DNA from: Dactylosporangium sp.
GTDB taxonomy: Bacteria > Actinomycetota > Actinomycetes > Mycobacteriales > Micromonosporaceae
Direction of reading: 5' to 3'
Assembly: GCA_025965915.1 (NCBI GenBank)
Contig: JAOPWA010000527.1
Location: 1 to 38,003 of the forward strand
Length of the DNA: 38,003 nt
The stretch's first letter is position 1. Every line of letters begins with the position of its first letter. Made by a program: the position numbers and the translations under genes. Shown piece by piece: positions 1-7,317 of the stretch. The notes below the pieces were generated by a model. That model was given only the letters and a program-made list of their open reading frames with translations, did no database searches and had not been told where the DNA came from.

Positions 1-1
1 C

Positions 2-211
2 GGGACGCCGGCCGGCGGCGGCGTCCACCCCGTCGGGGCCCGCCGGGGGCAGATCCGGGAGCCAGAGGCCATCGGCCGGGCGGGGGAGACCGAAGGAGGG
101 GACGAGTCCGCCTCCGCGACGGCAAGCGGCGCGTCGAGCCGGATCGGCAGGGTTGAACGGAGGAGTTCGACCCGTACCCCGCACAAAGCACGCGGTAGCG
201 CCGCGCCGTGA
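2..211 (+). CDS. Possible C-terminal tail of a gene entering from the left edge
   Basis: Frame 2 is open from the left edge to a TGA at 209-211, and many of its codons end in G or C, as in the real genes nearby. The translated tail is rich in Ala, Gly, Ser, Arg and Glu and looks like a disordered C-terminus; I recognise no domain. The other two forward frames are also open for most of this stretch, so the frame choice is weak. If real, it ends 67 nt before the GtrA-like gene and would be the upstream member of the same unit. It could equally be non-coding GC-rich sequence. Confidence 0.25.
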   Translation, partial: GTPAGGGVHPVGARRGQIREPEAIGRAGETEGGDESASATASGASSRIGRVERRSSTRTPHKARGSAAP

Positions 212-278
212 TGGCGAGCAAGCCTGCAACGGCGTGGGAGCGTCCGTGCTCACCACTACGCATCGTGAAGGGCCTGCC

Positions 279-998
279 ATGTCGCCGGTCAGCGATCACC
301 CCTGGCATCCGCCGGGCTGGCGCGCCGTGTCGCCAGCCCAAGCCCCGGTTCCGCGTAGGCGAAGGGAGGGGCGCTTGCACTCGAGAGCACTCCGGACGTG
401 GCCGCGGTTGAGCCGGTTCTCGATCGTCGGGACGAGTGGCGCCCTGGTCAACAGCCTCGCTCTGTTGCTACTTCACGGGCTGCTGGGGCTGGCACTGCTG
501 CCCGCCACCGTGGCAGCGGTCGAGGTGGCGATTCTGCACAACTACCTACTCCACGAGGTGTGGACCTTCCGGCGCGGCCGCCCCTCGGTACGCCGGTTCA
601 TCAACTTCAGCCTCGTGGCGGCGGTCGCGCTTCTGGTCAACGTGGGCATCGTCCAGATTCTCGCCGGCCTCGGCCTGTTCTACCTGTTCGCGAACCTGGT
701 CGGCATCGGCGCCGCCTTCGTTATCAACTTCGCGGTCAGCTCGACGTGGATATGGAGTGAGCGTACCGATGGAGCAGATCCTGCTGGCCGCGATAGCCCT
801 CGTCTCGCTGGTGTTGACGGCTCAGGCCGCGCACGTTCTCTACTTGATGATCTACACGTGGGATCAGCCGGAGGCGGACGCACAGGCCCGGGTGCCCGAC
901 GCGCGCGCCGCCCCGCATCTGTCCTTCACCGCCATCGTGCCGGCGCGGCACGAGGAGGAGGTCATCCAGCAGACCATCGACCGCGTCGCTCGCACTGA
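279..998 (+). CDS. GtrA-like polytopic membrane protein
   Basis: A short GtrA-family protein, a group of four-helix membrane proteins thought to help move lipid-linked sugars across the membrane or to assist glycosyltransferases. The GtrA domain covers about residues 45-165 and shows the family pattern: a start near LSRFSIVGTSGALVN, an internal HNYLLHEVWTFRR and a closing FVINFAVSSTWIW. The ATG at 279 is chosen because GAAGGG lies 6 nt upstream; an ATG at 153 in the same frame lacks support. The domain ends at about position 757, yet the frame stays open to 998. The last 76 or so residues are an Arg/Gly-rich tail read out of frame inside the next gene, which starts at 769. That 230-nt overlap is odd and the tail is probably not functional. 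The neighbours are two glycosyltransferases, consistent with a glycan-export role. Confidence 0.75.
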   Translation: MSPVSDHPWHPPGWRAVSPAQAPVPRRRREGRLHSRALRTWPRLSRFSIVGTSGALVNSLALLLLHGLLGLALLPATVAAVEVAILHNYLLHEVWTFRRGRPSVRRFINFSLVAAVALLVNVGIVQILAGLGLFYLFANLVGIGAAFVINFAVSSTWIWSERTDGADPAGRDSPRLAGVDGSGRARSLLDDLHVGSAGGGRTGPGARRARRPASVLHRHRAGAARGGGHPADHRPRRSH

Positions 999-2064
999 CT
1001 ACCCGGCCCGTCTGGTCCAGATCATCGTGGTGTGCTCAGCCGACGACACGGGCACGATCGAACGCGCCGCCGCCACCATCCGCCGGCTGAACGCGGCGGG
1101 CCGCGACAACGTCCAGCTCGTGGTCTTCGACGATCTGCCGATCAACAAGCCGCACGGGCTCAACGCGGCGCTGGTGCACTCCGAGGCAGACGTCATCACG
1201 ATCTTCGATGCCGAGGACGAGATCCACCCGGAGATCTTCAGCATCATCAACACGATCATGGTCACGGAGCGGGTACACGTGGTGCAGGCGGGCGTGCAGC
1301 TGATGAACTACGAGTCCAACTGGTACTCGACGTTCAACGTGCTGGAGTACTTCTTCTGGTTTCGTAGCCGGCTGCACTACCAGGCCAAGGCCGGGGCCAT
1401 CCCGCTCGGGGGCAATACGATCTTCTTCGCCCGGCACCTGTTGGAGGAGATCGGCGGGTGGGACGAGACGTGCCTGACCGAGGACGCCGAGATCGGCCTT
1501 CGGATATGCGTCATGGGCGAGCGGGTGCGGGTGGTCTACGACCACCGGTACGTCACCAAGGAGGAGACCCCGCCCACGCTTCAGCACTTCATCAAGCAGC
1601 GCACCCGCTGGAGTCAGGGGTTCATGCAGACCCTGCGCAAGGGCACCTGGAAGGAGTTGCCCACCCGCAAGCAGCGCTGGCTGGCCTGGTACACGCTGAT
1701 GTTCCCATACGCGCAGGCGCTGCTCGGCCTGTACCTGCCGGTCGCGGTGCTCACCGCGTTCGTGCTGCGGGTGCCGGTGCCGATCGCGCTGCTGTCGTGG
1801 CTGCCGGTGCTGCTGTTGGCGGCGCACTTCATCACGCAGGTGATCGGCCTGTACGAGTTCACCGAGGCGCACGAGATGCGGGCCACTCCCCGCACAGTCG
1901 TGACGATGGCCGTGGGGTGGTTGCCCTACCAGATGCTGCTGGCGTACTCGGCGATGCGGGCACTGAAGCGCCAACTGGGCGGCGTCGGCGACTGGGAGAA
2001 GACGGCGCACGTGGGTGCGCACCGGAACGCGGAGGCGGAGGAGGTGGCGAGCCGTGCCGCGTGA
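769..2064 (+). CDS. Processive family 2 glycosyltransferase (BcsA/CslA-like superfamily)
   Basis: A 431-residue membrane glycosyltransferase. An N-terminal helix (about 3-29) precedes a GT-A domain opening with TAIVPARHEEEV (54-65). The four motifs of processive GT2 enzymes are visible: an early acidic pair at D92-D93, DAED at 147-150, TED at 237-239, and QRTRW at 277-281. At least three hydrophobic segments follow (about 308-336, 340-362, 376-396). Such enzymes polymerise a nucleotide sugar and extrude the chain; the sugar cannot be read from the motifs. No PilZ domain is present. ATG 769 has GGAG 11 nt upstream; an in-frame GTG at 757 is an alternative. The gene overlaps the GtrA frame upstream and the next gene by 11 nt, so the three are likely co-translated. 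A GH5 glucanase 5 kb downstream suggests a beta-glucan product, but that is inference. Confidence 0.85.
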   Translation: MEQILLAAIALVSLVLTAQAAHVLYLMIYTWDQPEADAQARVPDARAAPHLSFTAIVPARHEEEVIQQTIDRVARTDYPARLVQIIVVCSADDTGTIERAAATIRRLNAAGRDNVQLVVFDDLPINKPHGLNAALVHSEADVITIFDAEDEIHPEIFSIINTIMVTERVHVVQAGVQLMNYESNWYSTFNVLEYFFWFRSRLHYQAKAGAIPLGGNTIFFARHLLEEIGGWDETCLTEDAEIGLRICVMGERVRVVYDHRYVTKEETPPTLQHFIKQRTRWSQGFMQTLRKGTWKELPTRKQRWLAWYTLMFPYAQALLGLYLPVAVLTAFVLRVPVPIALLSWLPVLLLAAHFITQVIGLYEFTEAHEMRATPRTVVTMAVGWLPYQMLLAYSAMRALKRQLGGVGDWEKTAHVGAHRNAEAEEVASRAA

Positions 2065-3628
2065 GCAGGAAGCCGAGCCGCTTGGCCGCAGCGGGGTCGC
2101 GCTGCTGACGTTCTCCATGGTCCTCGGCCTGGTGACGCATGGCTGGAACCTTTTCAGGTACCCGCTGTACCTGTCCGACGAGGGCATCTACATGCAGCAG
2201 GCGTGGTCGGTCCTGCGGGAGGGGAAGCTGTCGCCGTACACGTACTTCTACGACCACGCGCCGATGGGGTGGCTCACGATCGCGGCCTGGGTGGGGATGA
2301 TCCCCGGCCAGTTCAACGCCTTCGGCTTTCCGGTGAACAACGGCCGGGTGCTCATGGTGCTGGTACACCTCGGCTCCACCTTCCTGCTCTTCGAGGTGGT
2401 CCGGCGGTACTCCGGTAGTAAGCCCGCCGCGTTCCTGGCGACCTTCCTGTTCAACGTCTCCCCGCTGGCCGTGTACTTCCAGCGCATGGTGCTGCTTGAC
2501 AACCTGATGGTCTTCTGGGTCCTGGTCGGGCTGTACATCCTCGCCCGCAAGGACGGGCGGGTCGTCACCGCGATGGGCGCGGGGCTCGCCTTCGGGTTCG
2601 CGGTGATCACCAAGGAGAACGCGATCTTCCTGCTGCCCGGCTTCGGTTACCTCCTGCACCGCAGCATCGTCGAGCAGGGCAACCGGCGCTTCAGCGCCAG
2701 CTTCTGGTGGTTCGCCGCGGGATCACCGGTCGCCCTCTACATGCTGTACGCCGAGATCAAGAATGAGTTGCTGCCGGCGCGCATGGACTTCAACCTGTCG
2801 TCACCGCCGGCCGACCACGTGTCGCTGCTGTACACCATCTGGTGGCAACTGCACCGCACCGCGTCCGGCGGCCAGGGAACCATGTTCGCCACGCTGCTCA
2901 ACGAGAGCTGGCTGTTCAAGGACAAGTACCTGTTGCTCATCGGTACGGCGGCCACAATCGGTGCGCTGGCGTTGTCGCTGAACGCGCGGCAGCGCGAGGT
3001 GCCGTTGCTGGGCGCCGCGCTGCTGGCCATCGGGTACGGCTTCTACCTCACCCGCAGCGTGCTGCTGGACTTCTACGTGGCCCCGCTGGTGCCGCTGCTG
3101 GCGCTGAACATCGGCCTGCTCTACGGCCGGATCACCCGCTACGGCAAGCCGGCGGCGGTGGCGGTGCTGACCGCCATCCTGTGTCTGCTGCCGCTGCCCT
3201 ACCCGAAGGGCTACCTGGTGTCCTGGAACTCGGACGGCACCAAGCTGTTGCTGGCAGACCAGTACCGGCTGCCGCAGACCAACATGCAGAACCTGCAGGT
3301 GAGCTGGATCCGGCAGAACATCCCGCCGCAGAGCCGGCTGATCATCGACGACGACATCTGGGTGGCGCTGCGTGAGGGCACCCCGTCGTTCCCCAACGCC
3401 CAGTCCCACTTCAAGGCGGCAGCCGACCCGGACGTCCGGGACAAGATCTTCCATCAGGACTGGCACAACGTCGACTACGTCGTGATGTCCAACAAGATGC
3501 GCGATGCGCTACAGCGCAACAACGAGGGCTGGATCATCGAGGCCATCGACCAGCACGGCGAACGGGTCTGGCAGATCGACCGTGGCGACGTGCATCTGGA
3601 GATAATCAAGATCAACAATACCGGCTGA
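2054..3628 (+). CDS. Membrane glycosyltransferase, GT39/PMT-ArnT-like
   Basis: A 524-residue polytopic protein of the GT-C fold. The first external loop carries LSDEGIYMQQAW, where D42-E43 match the acidic pair that binds polyprenyl-phosphate sugar in PMT/ArnT enzymes, followed by YDHAPMGW (66-73). About ten hydrophobic segments follow, ending in a soluble extracytoplasmic C-terminal domain (from about residue 410). It should transfer a sugar from a lipid-phosphate donor to an acceptor outside the membrane; the acceptor is unknown. The start is GTG 2054, with GGAGGAGG at 2037-2044, and the gene overlaps the GT2 gene by 11 nt. Translational coupling and the flanking surface protein suggest that it decorates the polymer or the protein made by its neighbours. 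Confidence 0.85.
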   Translation: MPREQEAEPLGRSGVALLTFSMVLGLVTHGWNLFRYPLYLSDEGIYMQQAWSVLREGKLSPYTYFYDHAPMGWLTIAAWVGMIPGQFNAFGFPVNNGRVLMVLVHLGSTFLLFEVVRRYSGSKPAAFLATFLFNVSPLAVYFQRMVLLDNLMVFWVLVGLYILARKDGRVVTAMGAGLAFGFAVITKENAIFLLPGFGYLLHRSIVEQGNRRFSASFWWFAAGSPVALYMLYAEIKNELLPARMDFNLSSPPADHVSLLYTIWWQLHRTASGGQGTMFATLLNESWLFKDKYLLLIGTAATIGALALSLNARQREVPLLGAALLAIGYGFYLTRSVLLDFYVAPLVPLLALNIGLLYGRITRYGKPAAVAVLTAILCLLPLPYPKGYLVSWNSDGTKLLLADQYRLPQTNMQNLQVSWIRQNIPPQSRLIIDDDIWVALREGTPSFPNAQSHFKAAADPDVRDKIFHQDWHNVDYVVMSNKMRDALQRNNEGWIIEAIDQHGERVWQIDRGDVHLEIIKINNTG

Positions 3629-3662
3629 GCGCCGGCCTCTTGCACAGCAGAGGAGGGCAGAG

Positions 3663-5102
3663 ATGGCAAACGCGGTGCGCACACGGTCGGCACAGTCCGC
3701 AGCAGAAGGGGTTCGCGTACGGGCCCGGCAGAACTGGAAGCGGTTGGTGATCCTGGCTATTGCCCTGTTCGTCGTGGTGAACCTGGCCCGCTCGGTGTTG
3801 CCGACGATGGGTATCCGCACGCCGATAGGCGGCGGGCCCAGTTCGGGTGCCACGACCGAGGCCAAGACCACGCCGCCGGCCACCGCCGAGGTCAACGGCG
3901 TGAAGGTCCTCGGCAGCGGGGCGCCCATCGTCACGCTCGACCCCGGCATCGTCCGGCCCGACAGCCCGGTGACGATCGTCGGTACGGGCTTCGACCCCGG
4001 GGCGAAGATCGATCTGGTGATGTCGACCGGCAGTGGCAAGAAGGCCAAGACCATGGCGTTGGGCACGGCGACCGGGGACAAGTACGGGTCGTTCTACACC
4101 GCGATCAAGTTCCCGTCCCAAGGGCCGACCGCCGACACGTCGACCCGTGACATCACCGCTCAGCAGCGTGGCGGCAAGAAGGTCGCCAAGGCGCAGGCCC
4201 AGTTGGCGGCGGGCGCGGCCGGCGTGGCCAAGCTGTCGGCCGTCGTCGGCAAGCCCGGCGACACCGTGACGCTGTCCGTGTCCGGTTTCTCGCCGGGCGA
4301 GGACCTCGCCGTGTACTGGGGACGCATCAACGGAACCCCGAACGAGGTTCTGAAGACCGACTCCTCGGGTGCGGTCAGCAAGGTGCCGATCAAGGTCGGC
4401 ATCTCCGCGGTCGGCACCACCAGCCTGGTCATCGTGGGGCAGAAGAGCGGCGCCGCGGCGAGCCTGCCGTTCCAGGTGCTCAAGCTGTACCCGTCGATCG
4501 CGCTCAAACCGTACGCGGTCAAGGCCATGAACCCGGTCGGCTTCACCGGCAAGGGCTTCGTTCCGGGCGAGCGGGTGCTCGTGCGGCTCAACTCGGCCGG
4601 CGGCGCGCCGGTGCTGGCCCTGCAGACCGACCAGGCCGGGTCGTTCCGCAGCGGCGGCTTCATCATCCCCTACCAGTTGAAGGGAGCGCAGCGGCTGGTC
4701 TTCACCGGAGAGCTGAGCGGGGCAACCACCACCTCCAGCTTCACCGTCCTGCCGTACATGCCCATGGTCCGCACCAGTACGTACGGTGGGTCGCCGGGGA
4801 CGAGCATCAGCTTCTACGGCAGCGGGTTCGGCGCCAGCGAGGCCGTGCACATCTACGCGGCCAAGGGCAAGGGTGCCAAGGGGCAGCTGGTCGGCGCGTT
4901 CCGCACCGACGCCACCGGAACGGCCAGGGCGGCCGGCCGGTACACCATCCCGGGCGATGCGGGGGACAGCGTGCTGTTTACGCTGGTGGGACAGCGCAGC
5001 GGCGGTACCGCGACCATCACCTTCAAGGTCGACAACTCGGCCGGCCCGGTCGACGTCGCGCCGCAGCCGCCCTACACGCTGCCCCCGGATCTGCAGAATT
5101 AG
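3663..5102 (+). CDS. Membrane-anchored protein with four IPT/TIG-like Ig repeats
   Basis: A 479-residue protein with a basic N-terminus, one hydrophobic helix (about 28-45) without a clear cleavage site, a Thr/Pro/Ala-rich linker (50-80) and then four Ig-like units. Each unit carries the same strand-turn signature: VTIVGTGFDPGAKI (103-116), VTLSVSGFSPGEDL (202-215), VGFTGKGFVPGERV (292-305) and ISFYGSGFGASEAV (382-395), a spacing of roughly 90-100 residues. The signature is typical of IPT/TIG or related bacterial Ig folds. With an N-in topology the repeats would form a rod outside the cell. A GAGGAGG site precedes the ATG. It lies 34 nt after the GT39 gene and 17 nt before a sensor kinase gene. 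Likely roles are glycan-binding stalk, scaffold or acceptor for the two glycosyltransferases. The function is inferred only from position; I do not recognise the full-length protein. Confidence 0.8.
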   Translation: MANAVRTRSAQSAAEGVRVRARQNWKRLVILAIALFVVVNLARSVLPTMGIRTPIGGGPSSGATTEAKTTPPATAEVNGVKVLGSGAPIVTLDPGIVRPDSPVTIVGTGFDPGAKIDLVMSTGSGKKAKTMALGTATGDKYGSFYTAIKFPSQGPTADTSTRDITAQQRGGKKVAKAQAQLAAGAAGVAKLSAVVGKPGDTVTLSVSGFSPGEDLAVYWGRINGTPNEVLKTDSSGAVSKVPIKVGISAVGTTSLVIVGQKSGAAASLPFQVLKLYPSIALKPYAVKAMNPVGFTGKGFVPGERVLVRLNSAGGAPVLALQTDQAGSFRSGGFIIPYQLKGAQRLVFTGELSGATTTSSFTVLPYMPMVRTSTYGGSPGTSISFYGSGFGASEAVHIYAAKGKGAKGQLVGAFRTDATGTARAAGRYTIPGDAGDSVLFTLVGQRSGGTATITFKVDNSAGPVDVAPQPPYTLPPDLQN

Positions 5103-5119
5103 TCGCCCGGGAGGCGCCG

Positions 5120-6289
5120 ATGACCGAGCAGGTCGGGTACGAGGCGGCGTTCCGGACGGCGCCCCAGGCACTGCTCCTGACCGACGGTGCCGGCGTGGTT
5201 CGGCTGGTCAACGCGGAGGCGGAGCGGCTGTTCCGCCGGGACGCCGCCGAGGTGGTCGGGCAGCGGCTGGACCGGTTGCTCGTCGGTGACCCGACGCGGT
5301 CGCTGCGTACCGGCTCCGCGCCCGCCGGCTCGGCGGCGCCTACCGGCTCCGTGCCCGACGGTCAGCCCGCCGGGCCGGTGCTGGCCACCTCCGCGCTGCG
5401 GCTGTCCGACGGCCGGCAGGTGCCGGTCGACCTGCGGATGAGTACCGCCGGACCGACCGATGGGCAGGCCTCCGGCGGGGTGGTGCTCGCGATCGACGTC
5501 CACGGTGAGCCGGGCCGGTCCCGGGCCGCGCTGGAGGCCCGCCTGCGCCGGCTCGCCGAGGCCGAGCAGGAGCAGGAGCGGCTGCTCGGCGACCTGATCC
5601 GCAGCCAGGAGCGCGAACGTGCGCGGATCGCCGCCGGGGTGCACGACGACAGCCTGCAGGTCATTACCGCGGCGATGTTGCGCCTGCAGCAACTGCGCCG
5701 CCGTTTGCGTGACCCGGACGCCCTGGAGGTCCTCGCCCGATTGGAGGAGTCGATCGCACTGGCCGCCGACCGGCTGCGGCGGCTGATCTTCGACTTCCGG
5801 CCGCCCGCGTTGGAGCGCCTCGGGCTGCCGGCCGCGGTACGGGACGCGCTCTCACGGATGCACGACGACACCGGTATCGAGGTGGTCCTGGACAACCGGT
5901 TGACCGCCGAGCCGCCGCTACCGGCCCGCGTCCTGCTGTACCGCATCATCCAGGAGGCGCTGGTGAACGTGGGCAGGCACGCGGGCGCCGACCGGGTGGA
6001 GGTCAGCCTGGAGCATCAGGACGGCGGGTACTTCGCGCGGGTGCGTGACGACGGGGTGGGGCTACCGGCCGGTGACTGCCACCCGCCGTCGCCGGAGCCC
6101 GGTCACCTCGGGCTCGTCCTGATGCGCGAGCGGGCCACGTTCGCCGGGGGCTGGTTCCGGTTGGAAGGCGGTCCCGGCGCGGGCACCACGGTGTCGGTCT
6201 GGATACCGCGCGGCGCCGACCTCGAGACGACCCCCCGGCCGCCGGCCCTGCGGGGAAGCCGTCCCCGCGACGCGGCGAGTACCCCATGA
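5120..6289 (+). CDS. PAS-HisKA_3 sensor histidine kinase (NarL-type)
   Basis: A 389-residue soluble kinase without membrane helices. A PAS domain (about 8-60, continuing through an Ala/Gly/Pro-rich insert to about 128) leads into a coiled coil (about 135-168). The HisKA_3 dimerisation helix follows, with the phosphoacceptor in the GVHDDSLQ stretch (H175). The HATPase domain shows the N box IIQEALVNVGRHA (276-288, N283), DDGVGL (310-315) and a GLVLMRERA lid (331-339). It autophosphorylates and should pass phosphate to the regulator encoded next, which it overlaps by ATGA. The absence of membrane segments means it senses a cytosolic signal through PAS. The good GGGAGG site and 17-nt spacing after the TIG-repeat gene place this pair in the glycan operon, an obvious candidate for its control. 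Confidence 0.9.
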   Translation: MTEQVGYEAAFRTAPQALLLTDGAGVVRLVNAEAERLFRRDAAEVVGQRLDRLLVGDPTRSLRTGSAPAGSAAPTGSVPDGQPAGPVLATSALRLSDGRQVPVDLRMSTAGPTDGQASGGVVLAIDVHGEPGRSRAALEARLRRLAEAEQEQERLLGDLIRSQERERARIAAGVHDDSLQVITAAMLRLQQLRRRLRDPDALEVLARLEESIALAADRLRRLIFDFRPPALERLGLPAAVRDALSRMHDDTGIEVVLDNRLTAEPPLPARVLLYRIIQEALVNVGRHAGADRVEVSLEHQDGGYFARVRDDGVGLPAGDCHPPSPEPGHLGLVLMRERATFAGGWFRLEGGPGAGTTVSVWIPRGADLETTPRPPALRGSRPRDAASTP

Positions 6290-6957
6290 CCGGGCCGGCC
6301 CCGTACCGCGTTCTGATCATCGAGGACCACCAGGTGGTCGCCGAGGGCCTGGCGGCACTGCTGAGTGAGCACCCCGACCTGGAGGTGCTCGGTGTGGCCG
6401 GGAGCGTCGCCGATGTGCAGCGATGGGCGGCCAGTGAGCCGGTCGACGTCGCGGTGGCCGACTACTGGCTGCCCGACGGCACCGGCGTGGACGCGACGGC
6501 GGCGCTGCGCGAGTACTCGCCCGAGGCCGCGGTCGTGTTCCTGAGCGCGGACGATAGCGACGAGTCGATGCTCGCCGCACTGGAGGCGGGCGCGTCGGGC
6601 TATCTGGTCAAGAGCGCTGGTGGGGCGGACGTGGCGGCGGCGGTGCGCCGGGCGGCCGAGGGGGAGATCCTGGTGCCCGCCCGCCAGTTGGCCGCCCTGC
6701 TGGCGCGGCGGCGCGAGCAGGCACAGCGCCAGGCCGAGCGTTCCCGCCTGTTGGAGAGCCTCACTCCGCGGGAGCGGCAGATCCTGGGGCTGATGGCCGA
6801 GGGCATGGACAACCGTGACATCGCGCGGCAGCTCGGCGTGAGCTACACGACAGTCCGTAGCCACGTCCGCCATCTGTTGAGCAAGCTGAGCGCGCACTCC
6901 AAATTGGAGGCGGTCGTCAAGGCCGCCGAGTGGGGCCTGCCCGAGTGGCAGTACTGA
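6286..6957 (+). CDS. NarL/LuxR-family response regulator
   Basis: A 223-residue regulator. The receiver domain (about 7-125) has the acidic pair ED at 13-14, the phosphoacceptor D59 in VAVADYWLPDG, a Ser/Thr switch around FLSADDSD and K109 in YLVKSAGGAD. A helical linker rich in Arg/Gln (about 135-152) leads to a GerE/LuxR helix-turn-helix starting at LTPRERQILGLMAEG and containing NRDIARQLGVSYTTVRSH. The start overlaps the kinase stop by 4 nt (ATGA), so the two are translationally coupled and form a cognate pair. The targets are unknown; the 360-nt region immediately downstream, in front of the GH5 gene, is a natural candidate. Confidence 0.92.
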   Translation: MTGPAPYRVLIIEDHQVVAEGLAALLSEHPDLEVLGVAGSVADVQRWAASEPVDVAVADYWLPDGTGVDATAALREYSPEAAVVFLSADDSDESMLAALEAGASGYLVKSAGGADVAAAVRRAAEGEILVPARQLAALLARRREQAQRQAERSRLLESLTPRERQILGLMAEGMDNRDIARQLGVSYTTVRSHVRHLLSKLSAHSKLEAVVKAAEWGLPEWQY

Positions 6958-7317
6958 ATGTGTGGCGGCCTCGTCCCGTTGGAGTAGGCCATTTGAGGTA
7001 GGCGCGGTCGAGCGAATCGCGCGGGCAAAGTCAGATCATCGGTACGGTTGCCCGCCGCAAGCTCGTCCGTAGCGTTTGCCCTGCCCGAGAGGTTGAGCGG
7101 CGCGTCCCTAAGCGGGTCGTGCCGCGGCTGCCCGGCAGGTGGATGCACGCCGGCCGGTGGTGGCCGCAAGCCTGTCGGCTCGTCGGCGTGTTCGCGGACG
7201 GGCCGATTGCTTCCTCAGCCGCCAGATTGCTCCGACGACCGCGCTGCTCGCGGCATCGCCGACCACCGGCGTGCCCGCAGTACGTGGTGTCGCCCGACCG
7301 TTAGGACAGAGCCACGT
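6958..7317 (+). promoter_or_regulatory. 360-nt gene-free leader before the GH5 glucanase gene
   Basis: No convincing coding frame lies here. Two mutually exclusive pairings can be drawn: GCGGGCAA (7021-7028) with TTGCCCGC (7048-7055), or GGGCAAA (7023-7029) with TTTGCCC (7075-7081). Further on, GATTGCT occurs twice, at 7205-7211 and 7225-7231, 20 nt apart. The CebR/CelR-type palindrome TGGGAGCGCTCCCA, common upstream of actinobacterial cellulase genes, is absent. The region should hold the terminator of the two-component operon and the promoter and 5' leader of the GH5 gene. It does not match any riboswitch consensus I can recall. Confidence 0.4.

Noticed and set aside
153-278. Earlier in-frame ATG for the GtrA-like gene
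   Set aside because: No ribosome-binding site and an unstructured, charge-rich extension; ATG 279 has GAAGGG at the right distance.
1036-2187. Long minus-strand open frame of 383 residues opposite the GT2 gene
   Set aside because: It is Arg/His/Leu-rich low-complexity translation and lies opposite a gene with all GT2 motifs; long antisense frames are expected in GC-rich DNA.
6958-7317. Known riboswitch (c-di-GMP, c-di-AMP, cobalamin, TPP) or CebR operator before the GH5 gene
   Set aside because: None of the conserved core sequences I can recall is present; only simple pairings and a short repeat remain.
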